The notes under the pieces are model-generated. The model was not told the origin of the DNA. It was given only the letters and a program-made list of their open reading frames with translations, and did no database searches. A stretch of 64,000 bases of DNA from Hemicordylus capensis (taxonomy: Eukaryota; Chordata; Lepidosauria; Squamata; Cordylidae), in the NCBI RefSeq assembly GCF_027244095.1, contig NC_069658.1, positions 416,728,687 through 416,792,686 on the forward strand, read 5' to 3'. This document shows, piece by piece, positions 55,250 through 64,000 of the stretch; within the stretch, counting starts at the first letter, position 1, and each line of letters opens with the position of its first letter. A program made the translations under genes and the position numbers.

Positions 55250-55640
55250 GTGCCTCCGGCCGCGGCCCCCCCCCCCCAGCCAGCATGCCCAGCTTTCTGG
55301 CTGGCCGCTCCCCCTCCTTCTCCCCCCCTCCTTGCGCTTTCTGGCTTGCAGGCCGGAGCCGGCCTGCCACCTCCTCCCTCCTCCTCCTCCTGGCGGGTGG
55401 CCCAGGCTGGCCTGCTGCAGCCTCCTCTGGCTGACTGGCAGCCGGGCCAGGGCCAGGCTGGACCACTGCCACCACTTCCTCTTCCCGGCGGGTGTCCGGG
55501 CGGGCCCGGCCTGCCCGCTGCCTCCTCTTCCAGCTGACCGGCAGCCAGGCCAGGGCCAGGCTGGCCCACTGCTGTCTCCACTGGCCGACCAGTGGCCAGG
55601 TCAGGCCGGCGCTCTGCTGCCGCCATTGTCTCCCGTCCCT
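55250..55640. repeat. GC-rich minisatellite-like island
   Basis: About 390 bp of very GC-rich sequence in AT-rich surroundings. A block GGCAGCC.GGCCAGGGCCAG followed by GCTGG.CCACTGC occurs at about 55437 and again at about 55539, a period near 102 bp. Long open frames on both strands follow from composition and have no protein similarity I recognise. Confidence 0.6.
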
Positions 55641-55699
55641 GTCATTATCCCCAGGCAGCTTCTCTTGCGAGAGCTGCCACACATGGGATTATTTATTTA

Positions 55700-55823
55700 T
55701 TTATTGGGCCCCCAGATTGAGGTAGATAATGAAGAAAATAGGGTGGGATGATGCTGGAGGGCCCCCAAGAGCTGGGGGCCCGTGTTCTTTGAACCCTTTT
55801 GTTCAATTATAGCTACGCCCCTG
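55700..55823. repeat. Right part of a CAGGGGCGTAGC-ended hAT-type MITE
   Basis: Ends AATTATAGCTACGCCCCTG, matching the right end of the element at 45273-45444. Its left end is not recognised; an ATTTATTT run precedes it. Confidence 0.5.
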
Positions 55824-56104
55824 TTTCCCACACCACCTATAAGTTGATCCTGTGTATATTTACACAGAAACATCCCACTATATTCAGTCAAGCTTCTTCC
55901 CATTTAAGTGAGCAAAGAATTGTAACTCCTAGCCCATTTCCAACACATCAGGGATGAAGGACAGGTATTTAATGTCATAGGATGTGGCTTCAAGCCAGAT
56001 TTAAGCTCCACCACCTGTTTTACACCTACTGTAGAAGTAAGCCCTGAGAACAGGTCCTGGAGTAAAGCCCTACAGACTGCTGGCTTAGTCTTAGCATATC
56101 ATAT

Positions 56105-56520
56105 AAGGGTGTGCATGAATGTGGTTTAGCACCATTGGGAGGGGAGTGAGAGCTTTAAGAATGAGGAAAACAGGTCCTTACCTGCTCTCTGCTGCCCCAT
56201 ACAGCTTCCTGCTGGGTCAGCGCTCGTCCCAAGTACCACTATGCGATGCTAGCACACACATGGTGTCCGTGCATGCACATGCACCATTTGCGTGGTCAGC
56301 ATGGTGTTGCTAACCACACAAATGGTGCCTGCACATGAGTGGATGCCATGTACTTGCTAGTGCCGTGCCGGGGTACTTGGGATGCACGCTACCCCAGCAG
56401 GAGGATTCGTGGACCTGCTCTCCTCTTTCTTAAAGCTCTTGCTCCCTGCACCTCTCCCTGTGGCGCCCGCCAAACTGGTTTGGTGCCAAACCAGTCCTAA
56501 ACCATGGTTTTGCATACCCT
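56105..56520. mobile_element. Foldback (long palindrome) element, 416 bp
   Basis: Flanked by TCATAT (56099-56104, 56521-56526). The ends AAGGGTGTGCATGAATGTGG and, reversed, AGGGTATGCAAAACCATGG are inverted repeats. Further inward, AGAGCTTTAAGAATGAGGAA, CCTGCTGGG, CCCAAGTACC and ACCATTTGCGTGGTCAGCA each have an inverted partner in the other half, so almost the whole element can fold on itself. No coding capacity. Confidence 0.7.
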
Positions 56521-56854
56521 TCATATGCCCCATTGTGTTTTGTCTGATAGAGCAAGAACCGCCTCTCTAGTCTCTCCACCTGGAGACTGAGATACTTTAG
56601 GGCATATTTACATTCCACACATATATATTGGTTTTATACCAGTTTAAGTGCTACAGCTTCCAAAATAATCGTGGGAACTGTAGATTGTGAGCAGGCAGAG
56701 AACTCCTTGTCTGAGATCCCTACCTACCTGTACTGGCCCCGGAGAGAAGGATTGACTGTTGAACCAGCATAAGAATGCAGTCCTTTGTAAGCCCACATGA
56801 GTATAAGACATAGTTAACTCAGAGGGACTGAGGCCTGACCCTGGTCTATAAAGG

Positions 56855-56935
56855 TAAATGTAAAGTGTGCTATCAAGTCGATTTCAACTCCTGGCACCCA
56901 CAGAGCCTTGTGGTTTTCTTTAGTAGAATAGTACA
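56855..56935 (+). repeat. Short copy of a SINE-like repeat
   Basis: GTAAAGTGTGCTATCAAGTC then GATTTCAACTCCTGGCACCC; the fuller copy is at 59743-60240. The rest of 56527-57340 is unremarkable except for a GGAA microsatellite near 57010. Confidence 0.55.
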
Positions 56936-57552
56936 GCTGTGAAGTGGAAAGTAAAATAGAGTGTACCGTTTCAGTGGAGATTAGAAATCACATTGTTTAT
57001 TTTCCCTTGTGTGAAGGAAGGAAGGAAGGAAGAACTTCCTTGTAAGTAGAAAGCGTTTCTCAATGATGTGATCATTTTAATGAGAGGGAGATGTTTAAAA
57101 TAATCAAAACAGCGATGGGTGGCGGGCATTAAAAACAGAACTCTCCACCACCTGCATCCTGAAGTGGTACAGTCCACTCTACCTACTCAAGATCCTACCA
57201 TCTCACTCCCACGGCATGTGTAGGACAGGCGTTACTTCTTCCCAGAAATCAAGGACCGGATTGCGTGGATAGCTATATTCACAGATATATGGATAGATAT
57301 TCCGGGATAACAAACACGGTTGCAACACGCCTATGTTTTTTGCTGGAATCCAGAAATGCTGCAATTGTTGTTGGAGCCGCAGGGGGGCAGCAGCAGGAGG
57401 AGCCGGCCGTCCACTCTAGGCGGAAAGTAAAGGCTGTGACCACTGGCGGGGGGTGGGGGGGCAGCTCCCAGACCCCCGGAAGGAGAGGTGAGGCTTCCGC
57501 CCGCGTGCCTGCGTTGCCCAGCAAAGAGCTCCACGGAGCGTTTTTCCCGGTC

Positions 57553-57644
57553 ATGGCGGAGAGAATTGAGCAGCGCATTGAGGATCGCATCCCCGAATTA
57601 GAGCAGCTGGAGCGAGTCGGGCTCTTCACTCGCAAGGAGATCAA
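57553..57644 (+). CDS. UTP6: UTP6 exon 1 with start codon
   Basis: Begins MAERIEQRIEDRIPELEQLE, close to human MAEIIQERIEDRLPELEQLE. The start has G at -3 and G at +4, a strong context. An in-frame ATG at 57265 would add 96 residues, but that stretch is low-complexity and has no counterpart in the human protein, so the homologous start is preferred. Ends ATCAA before GTGAGC; the split Lys codon is completed by exon 2. The surrounding 57340-57960 is GC- and CpG-richer than its flanks and is the likely promoter. Confidence 0.95.
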
Positions 57645-58089
57645 GTGAGCAACTGTGTTCTGTATTCCCTGATTCGATACATTGCCCTGTTTCTCATTCA
57701 TTAATGCTGATTGGAAGCCAGATTGTACGCTCTCGTGTTTTTTGTCCGAAAATACAAGACGGTGAAAAAGAAGGACTGAAGAGGTTGGGCGAGTCGTGAC
57801 GTTGGGTTGTCCTCTCGTCCCATACATTGTTTTTGTGCGCCTCGGCTGTGATTCTCGTATGAATAGGATGATTATCCGACACGACCTTTGCTCCGCGTGC
57901 CGAGGTTGAGAGAGGCTACACTGTCGTGCCCGCCCCGCGGGACAGGGTCTTCTCTGTTGTTGCCCCCCAGCCGGCTCTGCTGTTCTCTCCCAGTGAATTT
58001 CGCTCTTTGACATCTGTGGCTGCTTAAACACACGCGCGCGCACACACACAGGCCTTTTTATTTGTGCAGACATTTACTCCTTGCGGGCT

Positions 58090-58290
58090 GCCAGGTCTCT
58101 CAGCTTTCCTGCTTCTGTTTATGTTTTTAAATTTTGGGTTTGTTTGTTTTTAATGGTTTCTGTTGTTAAACTGATTTTAAGATTTTAAATGTGATTTTTC
58201 TGAAATGTAATTGTATGTTAACTTTTGTAAACTGCCTTGGGATGTCTTATGAAAGGTGGTATAAAAATTGAACAATAAATTCTTAAAAAT
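58090..58290 (+). mobile_element. L2-type LINE 3' end
   Basis: In UTP6 intron 1. Ends TGTAAACTGCCTTGGGATG then GGTGGTATAAAAATTGAACA, the L2-type tail layout also seen at about 26000-26062. A CA/CG dinucleotide run lies just before, at about 58026-58051. Confidence 0.6.
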
Positions 58291-58299
58291 TGATTTTGC

Positions 58300-59450
58300 A
58301 TAGCTTGTATCCGACTTGGTTTGAAGTAATGCCCCTGAATTAAGTAAGGGGTGTTCAAGTTAAACTTTTGCAAAAGATTGACTTGATTCATGTCCTGCTT
58401 GATGAAGAGCTAATCCTAAACTAGAACTGCAAAATCTTGCAGAATGGCCTTCCCTGGGAATTTGCATTAGGAGAACCATATAATGATGCAGCCTGTATTT
58501 AATTTAAATTCTATATATTTTATTAAAATCGGTGGATTGTGTTGCAGGCACTGCTTGCTCAAGTATTGTTGTAGAAGATTGTGTGTATACAATCTGCACA
58601 ACCTAGTAGAGTGATGCTTATGACTGAGTTTAAAAGCAAGATAAATTTCAGTTGATCCTAAAAATAATCTGATGGAATAATTCAAAATAAAAATGTACAA
58701 ATACTTAAAGCCAGTTACAACGGCCAGTTTAAGTACAGCAAAATCCTGAGAATCAGATTTAATGGGGAGGGGGAATGGTGTCTAGATTTCTTTATTATGG
58801 AGAAATGTTTGCAAATATGTGGACAGCGTTTTGATAAAAGCTAGGAAGCCACACTATTGATGAGGATTTGATTGGGAAGTGGGATTTAGCGTGAAAATAT
58901 ACACTTGACTGATTTTTCTCATGACCAATGTAGGGTCAAAAACATCTTCTGGCCCTATATCCTTCTTTTTATTTGAATTCCCCTTCCCATTTTGCATCTA
59001 AAACTTACAAATTCTGAAAGCAGAATTAAACTCTGTGGGTGGATAAAGTATGCAGATTAAAACTTACATGATATAATTGGTGTTTTTTATTCTCCTGTCA
59101 GAATTTCTATCTTATAGAAATCTGAATCTCTAAACATTGTTTATAGCACTGGGAAAGTGATTGCATTTAAAAACTGAGCTCACAGGAGGAGAGATGTCTA
59201 AATATTTTAGAACACTGGCCAAAATTTTGGTTTTTAAAATTTGTACACAATTACTAGATTTTAGAAATACTTGCTTTTCTTTATATTGATGTGATTGGGT
59301 ATATGTCAAAACTTAATGACATCCAGGGTCACATTTTACTTAATTCAATTTTTAAAACATACAATGTTATATGTGACAAAATGATATAGTGCCAGTGCAT
59401 TGTGTGGATCAGGAACCATGAAAAGATGTTGTGTTTTTATATTTCTGCAG
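58300..59450. other. UTP6 intron 1, no further feature
   Basis: AT-rich, no recognised repeat or coding match. Confidence 0.5.
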
Positions 59451-59535
59451 GGCAGTTATTAAGAAGACCTCAGCCCTTGAATATAAAATACAACGGAGAG
59501 CACTTCATAAAGAAGATTTTATCAGTTATATTCAG
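59451..59535 (+). CDS. UTP6: UTP6 exon 2
   Basis: 85 bases from TTCTGCAG to GTAGAT. It reads (K)AVIKKTSALEYKIQRRAL then HKEDFISYIQ. Human has AIIKKASDLEYKIQRRTLFKEDFINYVQ. This is the Utp6 N-terminal domain. Confidence 0.95.
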
Positions 59536-59742
59536 GTAGATTTATTTTCTGTATGTTAATCAGATTTATCACAGTTAAGTATTTGTGTTATCTCTTGCAT
59601 GGATTGCTTTATCTCTTGTTTTTCTTAAGTTGTTAGTTTAAATAATGTAATGCAAGTAAGTACTGCTTAATGGCTGCTGCAGCTTGGTATGGCAAGAATT
59701 CTAAGTTCTGCTTCTGGCTCCATTGCATCCTTCCTTTATAGA

Positions 59743-60240
59743 TAAGGTAAAGTGTGCTGTCAAGTTGATTTCGACTCCTGGCGCCCCCAGAGCCCTGTGG
59801 TTTTCTTTGGTAGAATACAGGAGGGGTTTACCATTGCCTCCTCCCGTGCAGTATGAGATGATGCCTTTCAGTATCTTCCTATATTGCTGCTCCCCGATAT
59901 AGTATTATTATTATTAGTATTATTATTGTTACATTTATATCCCGCTCTTCCTCCAAGGAGCCCAGAGCGGTGTACTACATACTTGAGTTTCTCTTTCACA
60001 ACAACCCTGTGAAGTAGGTTAGGCTGAGAGAGAAGTGACTGGCCAAGAGTCACCCAGCTAGTTTCATGGCTGAATGGGGATTTGAACTCGGGTCTCCCTG
60101 GTCCTAGTCCAGCACTCTAACCACTACACCACGCTGGTAGCAGCTTCTGCTTGTTAGTCAAGCATAGTCAAGCATGCTATAGTAGCAGCTTCTGCTTGTT
60201 AGTCAAGCATTTTCCCGCTGTGCCACTTAAGGCGACTCCT
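59743..60240 (-). mobile_element. SINE-like repeat split by a tRNA-derived SINE
   Basis: 59743-59895 carries AAAGTGTGCTGTCAAGTTGA and GGTTTACCATTGCCTCCTCC. The same element resumes at about 60138 with CTTGTTAGTCAAGCA and ends TGCCACTTAAGGCGACT. A 48-bp segment (TAGCAGCTTCTGCTTGTTAG) is duplicated in tandem at about 60137-60206. The inner insertion is described separately. It lies in UTP6 intron 2. Confidence 0.65.
59896..60137 (-). mobile_element. tRNA-derived SINE
   Basis: Minus strand starts with a polymerase III A box TGGTGTAGTGG (60131-60121) and B box GAGTTCAAATCC (60089-60078), then a body ending at a TATTATTA tail near 59900. The box spacing fits a tRNA-related promoter. Confidence 0.8.
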
Positions 60241-60831
60241 TTATAGGTAGTTAAGTCTAATTGTTATGATCTGTGGATATTTCCAGCTGTGCATAATTTT
60301 GCTGCAGCATATTTTTCCATTATTTTCAGGGCAGTTCTAGGAATGTAGAGGGTCTGCTTTAAGACAAAATATTTGGTACTAAACAGCCCATGTATTTGGA
60401 ATTATAGGATGATGCCAGTTAGCAAGCAGGCATGGCTGAACTGCATTGTGTTCAAAGTGCTCATTTGAAGAATATTTTTGATGAAATGCCTCACAGTAGT
60501 TCAAGGTCGCCTGCTAGCCAGATATTAGGCCTCTGCACTTGGGTGAAATTGGAGTTCCTTGCCCCCAACACAAGGAGGCAGTAGAACGTAGGGCAAGTGC
60601 CCCGGATAGTGTCTTGGTGGTGGGGGACCTTTAATTTGCCACCTAGCACTGGCGTGAGTGGGGGTGGCTGGGTGGCATAGAGTTCCTTGCGGAACTGCAC
60701 CCTGGGAATCTGCACACTGCTGGGAAAATTCACAGGCTTCTGGTGATTGGAGTCCTGTGCAGGACTTCTCCCTTTTGAGGAAGAAAGAAAGGAGGAGAGG
60801 AAGGTGGAGAAAATAATCCAGTCCTGACACT

Positions 60832-61003
60832 CGGTGTTCTCTCTAATTTTTTTCATCTGTGTGCAGAATGAATTTTGTTCTGGGCAGCAGTATCAAGGCA
60901 GTGTGTGCACACATGCATTCAGAGTGGGACCTTCTGAGTCAACTTGAGTGGGATCTAAAATCTATGAGCGAGTGCACATGCGCACACCTTAGAGGGAACA
61001 CTG
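60832..61003 (+). mobile_element. hAT-type MITE (CAGTGTTCTCTCTAA family)
   Basis: Ends CGGTGTTCTCTCTAA and TTAGAGGGAACACTG. Flanks CTGACACT (60824-60831) and CTGACGCT (61004-61011) agree at 7 of 8. It lies in UTP6 intron 2. Confidence 0.9.
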
Positions 61004-61230
61004 CTGACGCTTATAGAGGCAAGGTACTGGCAGGATGGGCCCACATGTTTCTGTGGCATCATGAGAAATGTGGCATAATAAATTCAGTTTCACACCTCAG
61101 TAGAAGTTGCAGTTATTAAATAAATACTGTGATTTACGGCAGGTTGTCTTAATTGCTGTTGTGCTTGTATTGCTTTGCTATGCTGTGTTCTCAGTCTTGA
61201 CCAACATTTCTAAATACTTTTCTTTTCTAG

Positions 61231-61272
61231 TATGAAATCAATCTATTGGAATTAATTAAGAAAAGAAGAGCG
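61231..61272 (+). CDS. UTP6: UTP6 exon 3
   Basis: 42 bases between TTTTCTAG and GTAAGT, reading YEINLLELIKKRRA (human YEINLLELIQRRRT). A small exon separated by only 87 bp from exon 4. Confidence 0.95.
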
Positions 61273-61359
61273 GTAAGTTGATAAGTAACTGATAATTTGA
61301 AGGAGGAGAATTTTCAAGGACTAAAAGTTGGTAATTGTATTTTTTTTTGTTGACCTTAG

Positions 61360-61452
61360 CGCACTGGCTACTCATTTAAGAAAGATGAGATTGAATACTC
61401 CATTGTGCAGAGAATACATGGCATCTTCAAACGTGCCACAACAAAATGGAAA
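61360..61452 (+). CDS. UTP6: UTP6 exon 4
   Basis: 93 bases from CCTTAG to GTAAGT. It reads RTGYSFKKDEIEYSIVQRI then HGIFKRATTKWK. Human has RIGYSFKKDEIENSIVHRVQGVFQRASAKWK. It belongs to the start of the HAT-repeat array. Confidence 0.95.
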
Positions 61453-62329
61453 GTAAGTCTATTTTATTCCATTGATCCCAGTATTTTTGTCTAACTTCTT
61501 GTGTAGCAGGATGACATAAAATAACATAAATCGAAGCATCCTAATCTATGTGTAATTGCATCTAGTTTATACAGTCAGTCTTTCCCTGTCAGTTTCTGAA
61601 AAGTGTATTTCCCTGTTTCATTAATAAAACAATCGTACGGGATGTCTTAAGGCCGTTTTTGGCTAACTCAGCATTGAGGTCTATATTAGCTGCTCAGAAG
61701 TATGATTGGGGAGTCTGCCTTTTTCAGAATTGCAAATTTAGAACTTTCTGACCCCCTGGGCCCCCTGCGCAAAATAACATGTTCTGCATTCATGCAGCAT
61801 GCTCACCAGGTTAGAAGTGCACCTTCTTCAATGCTTTGCAGTGTGTGCGGAACTGGTTCTCATCTAGCAGGCATTCCGCATGCATTGAGAGGATGTTTGA
61901 GAAGCTTCTGCAGTATGCCAGATCCTTTTATTGTGCCACCAGGGGGAGAGGCCTCAGGAATGCAGGGGCTTTTGTATGGATTGTCTTAATTTTTTCCATG
62001 AATTAATGTGTGCACCCTGTAACTGGGGATCTTTTGCCAAAGTGTGTGTGTACATACACACAATGTGTACACACATTGAAGCATTTCATTTTCAGAGGGT
62101 GGAGGGGAGAGGTATAATGAATAGAATTCATGGTCTGTCTAATAGTATTCTGTGTTTGGAATTGAGAGAACTGGATTCTCGTCTCTCAGCTCTCCGTTTC
62201 TTTACCTGTCAGTTGTGAATAAATGTGTCCTTCCTGCATGTTTGGCATGAGAATGAAAAAGTAAAGATTGTAAACGTTTGCACATTGTAATGCTAACTAA
62301 ATGACAACAGACAAATGGTGAAGGTTCAG
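61453..62329. other. UTP6 intron 4, 5' part, no feature
   Basis: No coding similarity. A short TGTGTGTACATACACACA palindrome lies at about 62044-62061. Confidence 0.5.
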
Positions 62330-62620
62330 AAATCTTATGGCCCCAACAACTATGAGCCTATTCCAATTAGTCCTAGGACCTACACATGTTGCTGATCACA
62401 CGCTGGATTTGGTCTTTTGCTCAGATCAGGAAGGTGTTCTGTGGGTTTTGATCCACGGAAAACAGAATATTTTCAACAGAACTATCCTACTCTTAAGTGC
62501 CATGGGTTGACCCACAGTGTTAACCAGGGAGGGACATCAGCCCACATATGCTAAGACACTAGGATATCAGACTCATACCATCAAGATAGGATGGCCTGTA
62601 AATTCCAGTGAATAAACTGA
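62330..62620 (+). mobile_element. L2 LINE endonuclease fragment (copy e)
   Basis: Plus-strand frame reads MSLFQLVLGPTHVADHTLDL then VFCSDQEGVLWVLI, the end of the L2 endonuclease domain, also seen in copy b at 22350-22450. It lies in UTP6 intron 4. Confidence 0.75.
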
Positions 62621-62938
62621 ATACAAAAGGGAGTTGCAGAAATGACCTGTTGCATGCTCTGCAATAATAAAATATGTATTTCTAAATGTATTTCTTTTCA
62701 AGTTTCCAAAATAGAATGCTTGCTCTTCTTGCTTTTGGAGGATTGGGCCATTGGTGGCTGTTTTATAAAGGGATCCTCCTTATGTCCCAGGTTCCTCTCT
62801 CAGCTAGTTCTGTTGCCCACATCTTGCTCCTAGTAGTTATGCTATTGGTGTTTATGGAAAGGAATCACTGTGTTGGAGGATACAGCAAATGATGTGTGTT
62901 CTCAGGTGTTCCCATTTCTCTTTGCTTTATCTCAATAG

Positions 62939-62986
62939 GATGATGTTCAGCTGTGGTTATCTCATGTAGCATTCTGCAAGAAATGG
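62939..62986 (+). CDS. UTP6: UTP6 exon 5
   Basis: 48 bases from CTCAATAG to GTGAGT, reading DDVQLWLSHVAFCKKW (human DDVQLWLSYVAFCKKW). The aromatic-rich W..Y/H...C..W pattern is a HAT-repeat helix. Last exon of the gene inside the window. Confidence 0.95.
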
Positions 62987-63179
62987 GTGAGTATTGGGCA
63001 TCATGTTCTCCATTCAAGCTGTATGTTGCAGTGAGCTGATAATCCACTGAAACTTTTTTCAAAGGAGCCACTGAACATTTGGTGGTAATTTAGAATAGTT
63101 CTTTTGAAATGACCTGACTTGTTTTTTATTTTTATCTGCTGGTATTGGTAGACTGTGAATTGATCTCTTTCACTTAGCT

Positions 63180-63640
63180 TTGATTATTAGCCTACTTTTC
63201 ATAAGGAAATTAAGATTTTGAGATCACCCAGCTTTCTCTCTCTGTGTGTCCCCCCCTCTTTCAGCTTCTCAACGCCTGGACCAATTTGAACCAAATTTGG
63301 TACAATTGCAGGGACATATAGGGACACCTCATCAGTGCAGTTTGTGATGATGTCATCCACCCTGATTCAAGATGGTGGATATGTGAACATTTGAGGCGCA
63401 AGTAGGCTAGCTTGTGAACTGCCTGATTCAAACCAAATTTGGTACAGTTGTAGGGACACCTCATCAGTGGTTTGTGATGATGTCATCCACCCCATTTCAA
63501 GAAGGTGGGCACATGAACACTTGAGCCAGAAATGGGCTAACTTATGAGGATGATAATTACCAGTTAAGATTATAGTGAAAGGAAAGTAGCCAGACTAGTT
63601 CTTCATGTAACTTCTTGTATATAATGGAGTTTGCAATGGC
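63180..63640. repeat. Second copy of the 146-bp-unit element, two units
   Basis: AACCAAATTTGGTACA occurs at about 63291 and 63430 (period near 139), with GATGATGTCATCCACC and TTCAAGATGG in each unit. The head (GCCTACTTTTC, GAGATCACCCAGC, GCCTGGACCAATTTGAACC) and tail (GTGAAAGGAAAGTAGCCAGA then CTAGTTCTT) match those of 49310-50215. It lies in UTP6 intron 5. Confidence 0.75.
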
Positions 63641-64000
63641 CAAAACAGTTGGCCTCTGAAGTCATGGGTAAGGGAGAGAGGAAACAAAGCTGTTAGCTGT
63701 CGACTAAATTGCATGATCATTTTTTAAATGATTACCACAGCGTGATTTTAATTTTTGGACTTCTGTAGCTAGGTGGTTTGGGGAAACTGCTTCTTTTTAC
63801 TACTATCACCCTGGTAAGAAAGACTACAGGTTATTCATTTTGAAAAGTACTTCCAGGGCTTTCTTGCGTTTTGGAAATTTGAAGTCTTGGTGCCCTTTGT
63901 GTAAACAAACAAACAAAAACCCTGTATGAATTTGGCCATTATGTCCTCCTATAACTACCAGAAGAAACAGTGAGTTGGGCTTTTAGCATTGACCACAGGC

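Larger units (their letters stand above)
57553..62986 (+). other. UTP6: UTP6 gene locus, coding exons 1-5 (5' part of gene)
   Basis: UTP6 (HCA66) is a HAT-repeat protein of the small-subunit processome. It acts with the U3 snoRNP in the nucleolus in early 18S pre-rRNA cleavages. Five exons encode the first 120 residues, and the spliced total is exactly 360 bases. Exons are 57553-57644, 59451-59535, 61231-61272, 61360-61452 and 62939-62986. All have AG acceptors and GT donors and match the human protein from its start to AFCKKW. The human protein is about 597 residues, so roughly a fifth is present. The next exon (human ATKTRLSKVF) is not found before the right edge. Confidence 0.96.

Noticed and set aside
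55120-55682. Pro/Gly/Ala-rich open frames on both strands
   Set aside because: Long frames on both strands of a GC-rich minisatellite are compositional; no splice sites or similarity support a gene.
57279-58073. 264-residue minus-strand open frame opposite UTP6 exon 1
   Set aside because: Antisense to a well-supported exon and without any protein similarity; GC-rich promoter composition explains it.
60078-60131. Functional tRNA gene
   Set aside because: A and B boxes are present but there is no complete cloverleaf and the body continues as a SINE.

Overview
This is a stretch of vertebrate nuclear DNA, most likely from a lizard or snake. Two split genes with GT-AG introns are present. The repeats are those I associate with squamate genomes: L2, CR1 and R4 LINEs, a 5S-rRNA-derived SINE with a CR1-type tail, a tRNA-derived SINE, DIRS-like fossils, Tc1 elements and many hAT-type MITEs. 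Species cannot be fixed from sequence alone. Family names for repeats come from recognition of motifs, not from a database search.

The left 38.8 kb is the 5' part of SUZ12 on the minus strand (Polycomb PRC2 core subunit). Exons 1 to 8 can be placed to the base (38756 down to 4212). All phases agree and each exon has an AG acceptor and GT donor. Exons 9 onward lie beyond the left edge. The introns are packed with repeats. Intron 3 (17.6 kb) holds a DIRS-like gag fossil, an L2 copy split by a young Tc1 transposon, a 5S-SINE, and a second L2 carrying five later insertions. Intron 7 (7.5 kb) holds nested hAT MITEs and a 3.2 kb inverted-repeat-bounded element with about 740-bp internal tandem units.

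From 38.76 to 57.55 kb is intergenic. It starts with the SUZ12 CpG-rich promoter (paired CCAAT boxes, an E2F-like site). It then carries hAT elements (one with a LINE inside), a tandem array of about 146-bp units, a CR1 split by a small DNA element, a GC-rich minisatellite island at 55.25-55.64 kb and a 416-bp foldback element.

From 57.55 kb to the right edge is the 5' part of UTP6 on the plus strand (U3 snoRNP/SSU processome component). Exons 1 to 5 encode the first 120 residues. UTP6 and SUZ12 are neighbours in head-to-head orientation in human (17q11.2), so this is conserved synteny. One gene serves chromatin silencing and the other 18S rRNA maturation; nothing here suggests a functional link beyond adjacency.

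No operon-like system, CRISPR array, toxin system or intact viral element was found. The least explained items are the 3.2 kb composite element, the 146-bp-unit element present in two copies, and unusually strong amino-acid change confined to SUZ12 exon 4.
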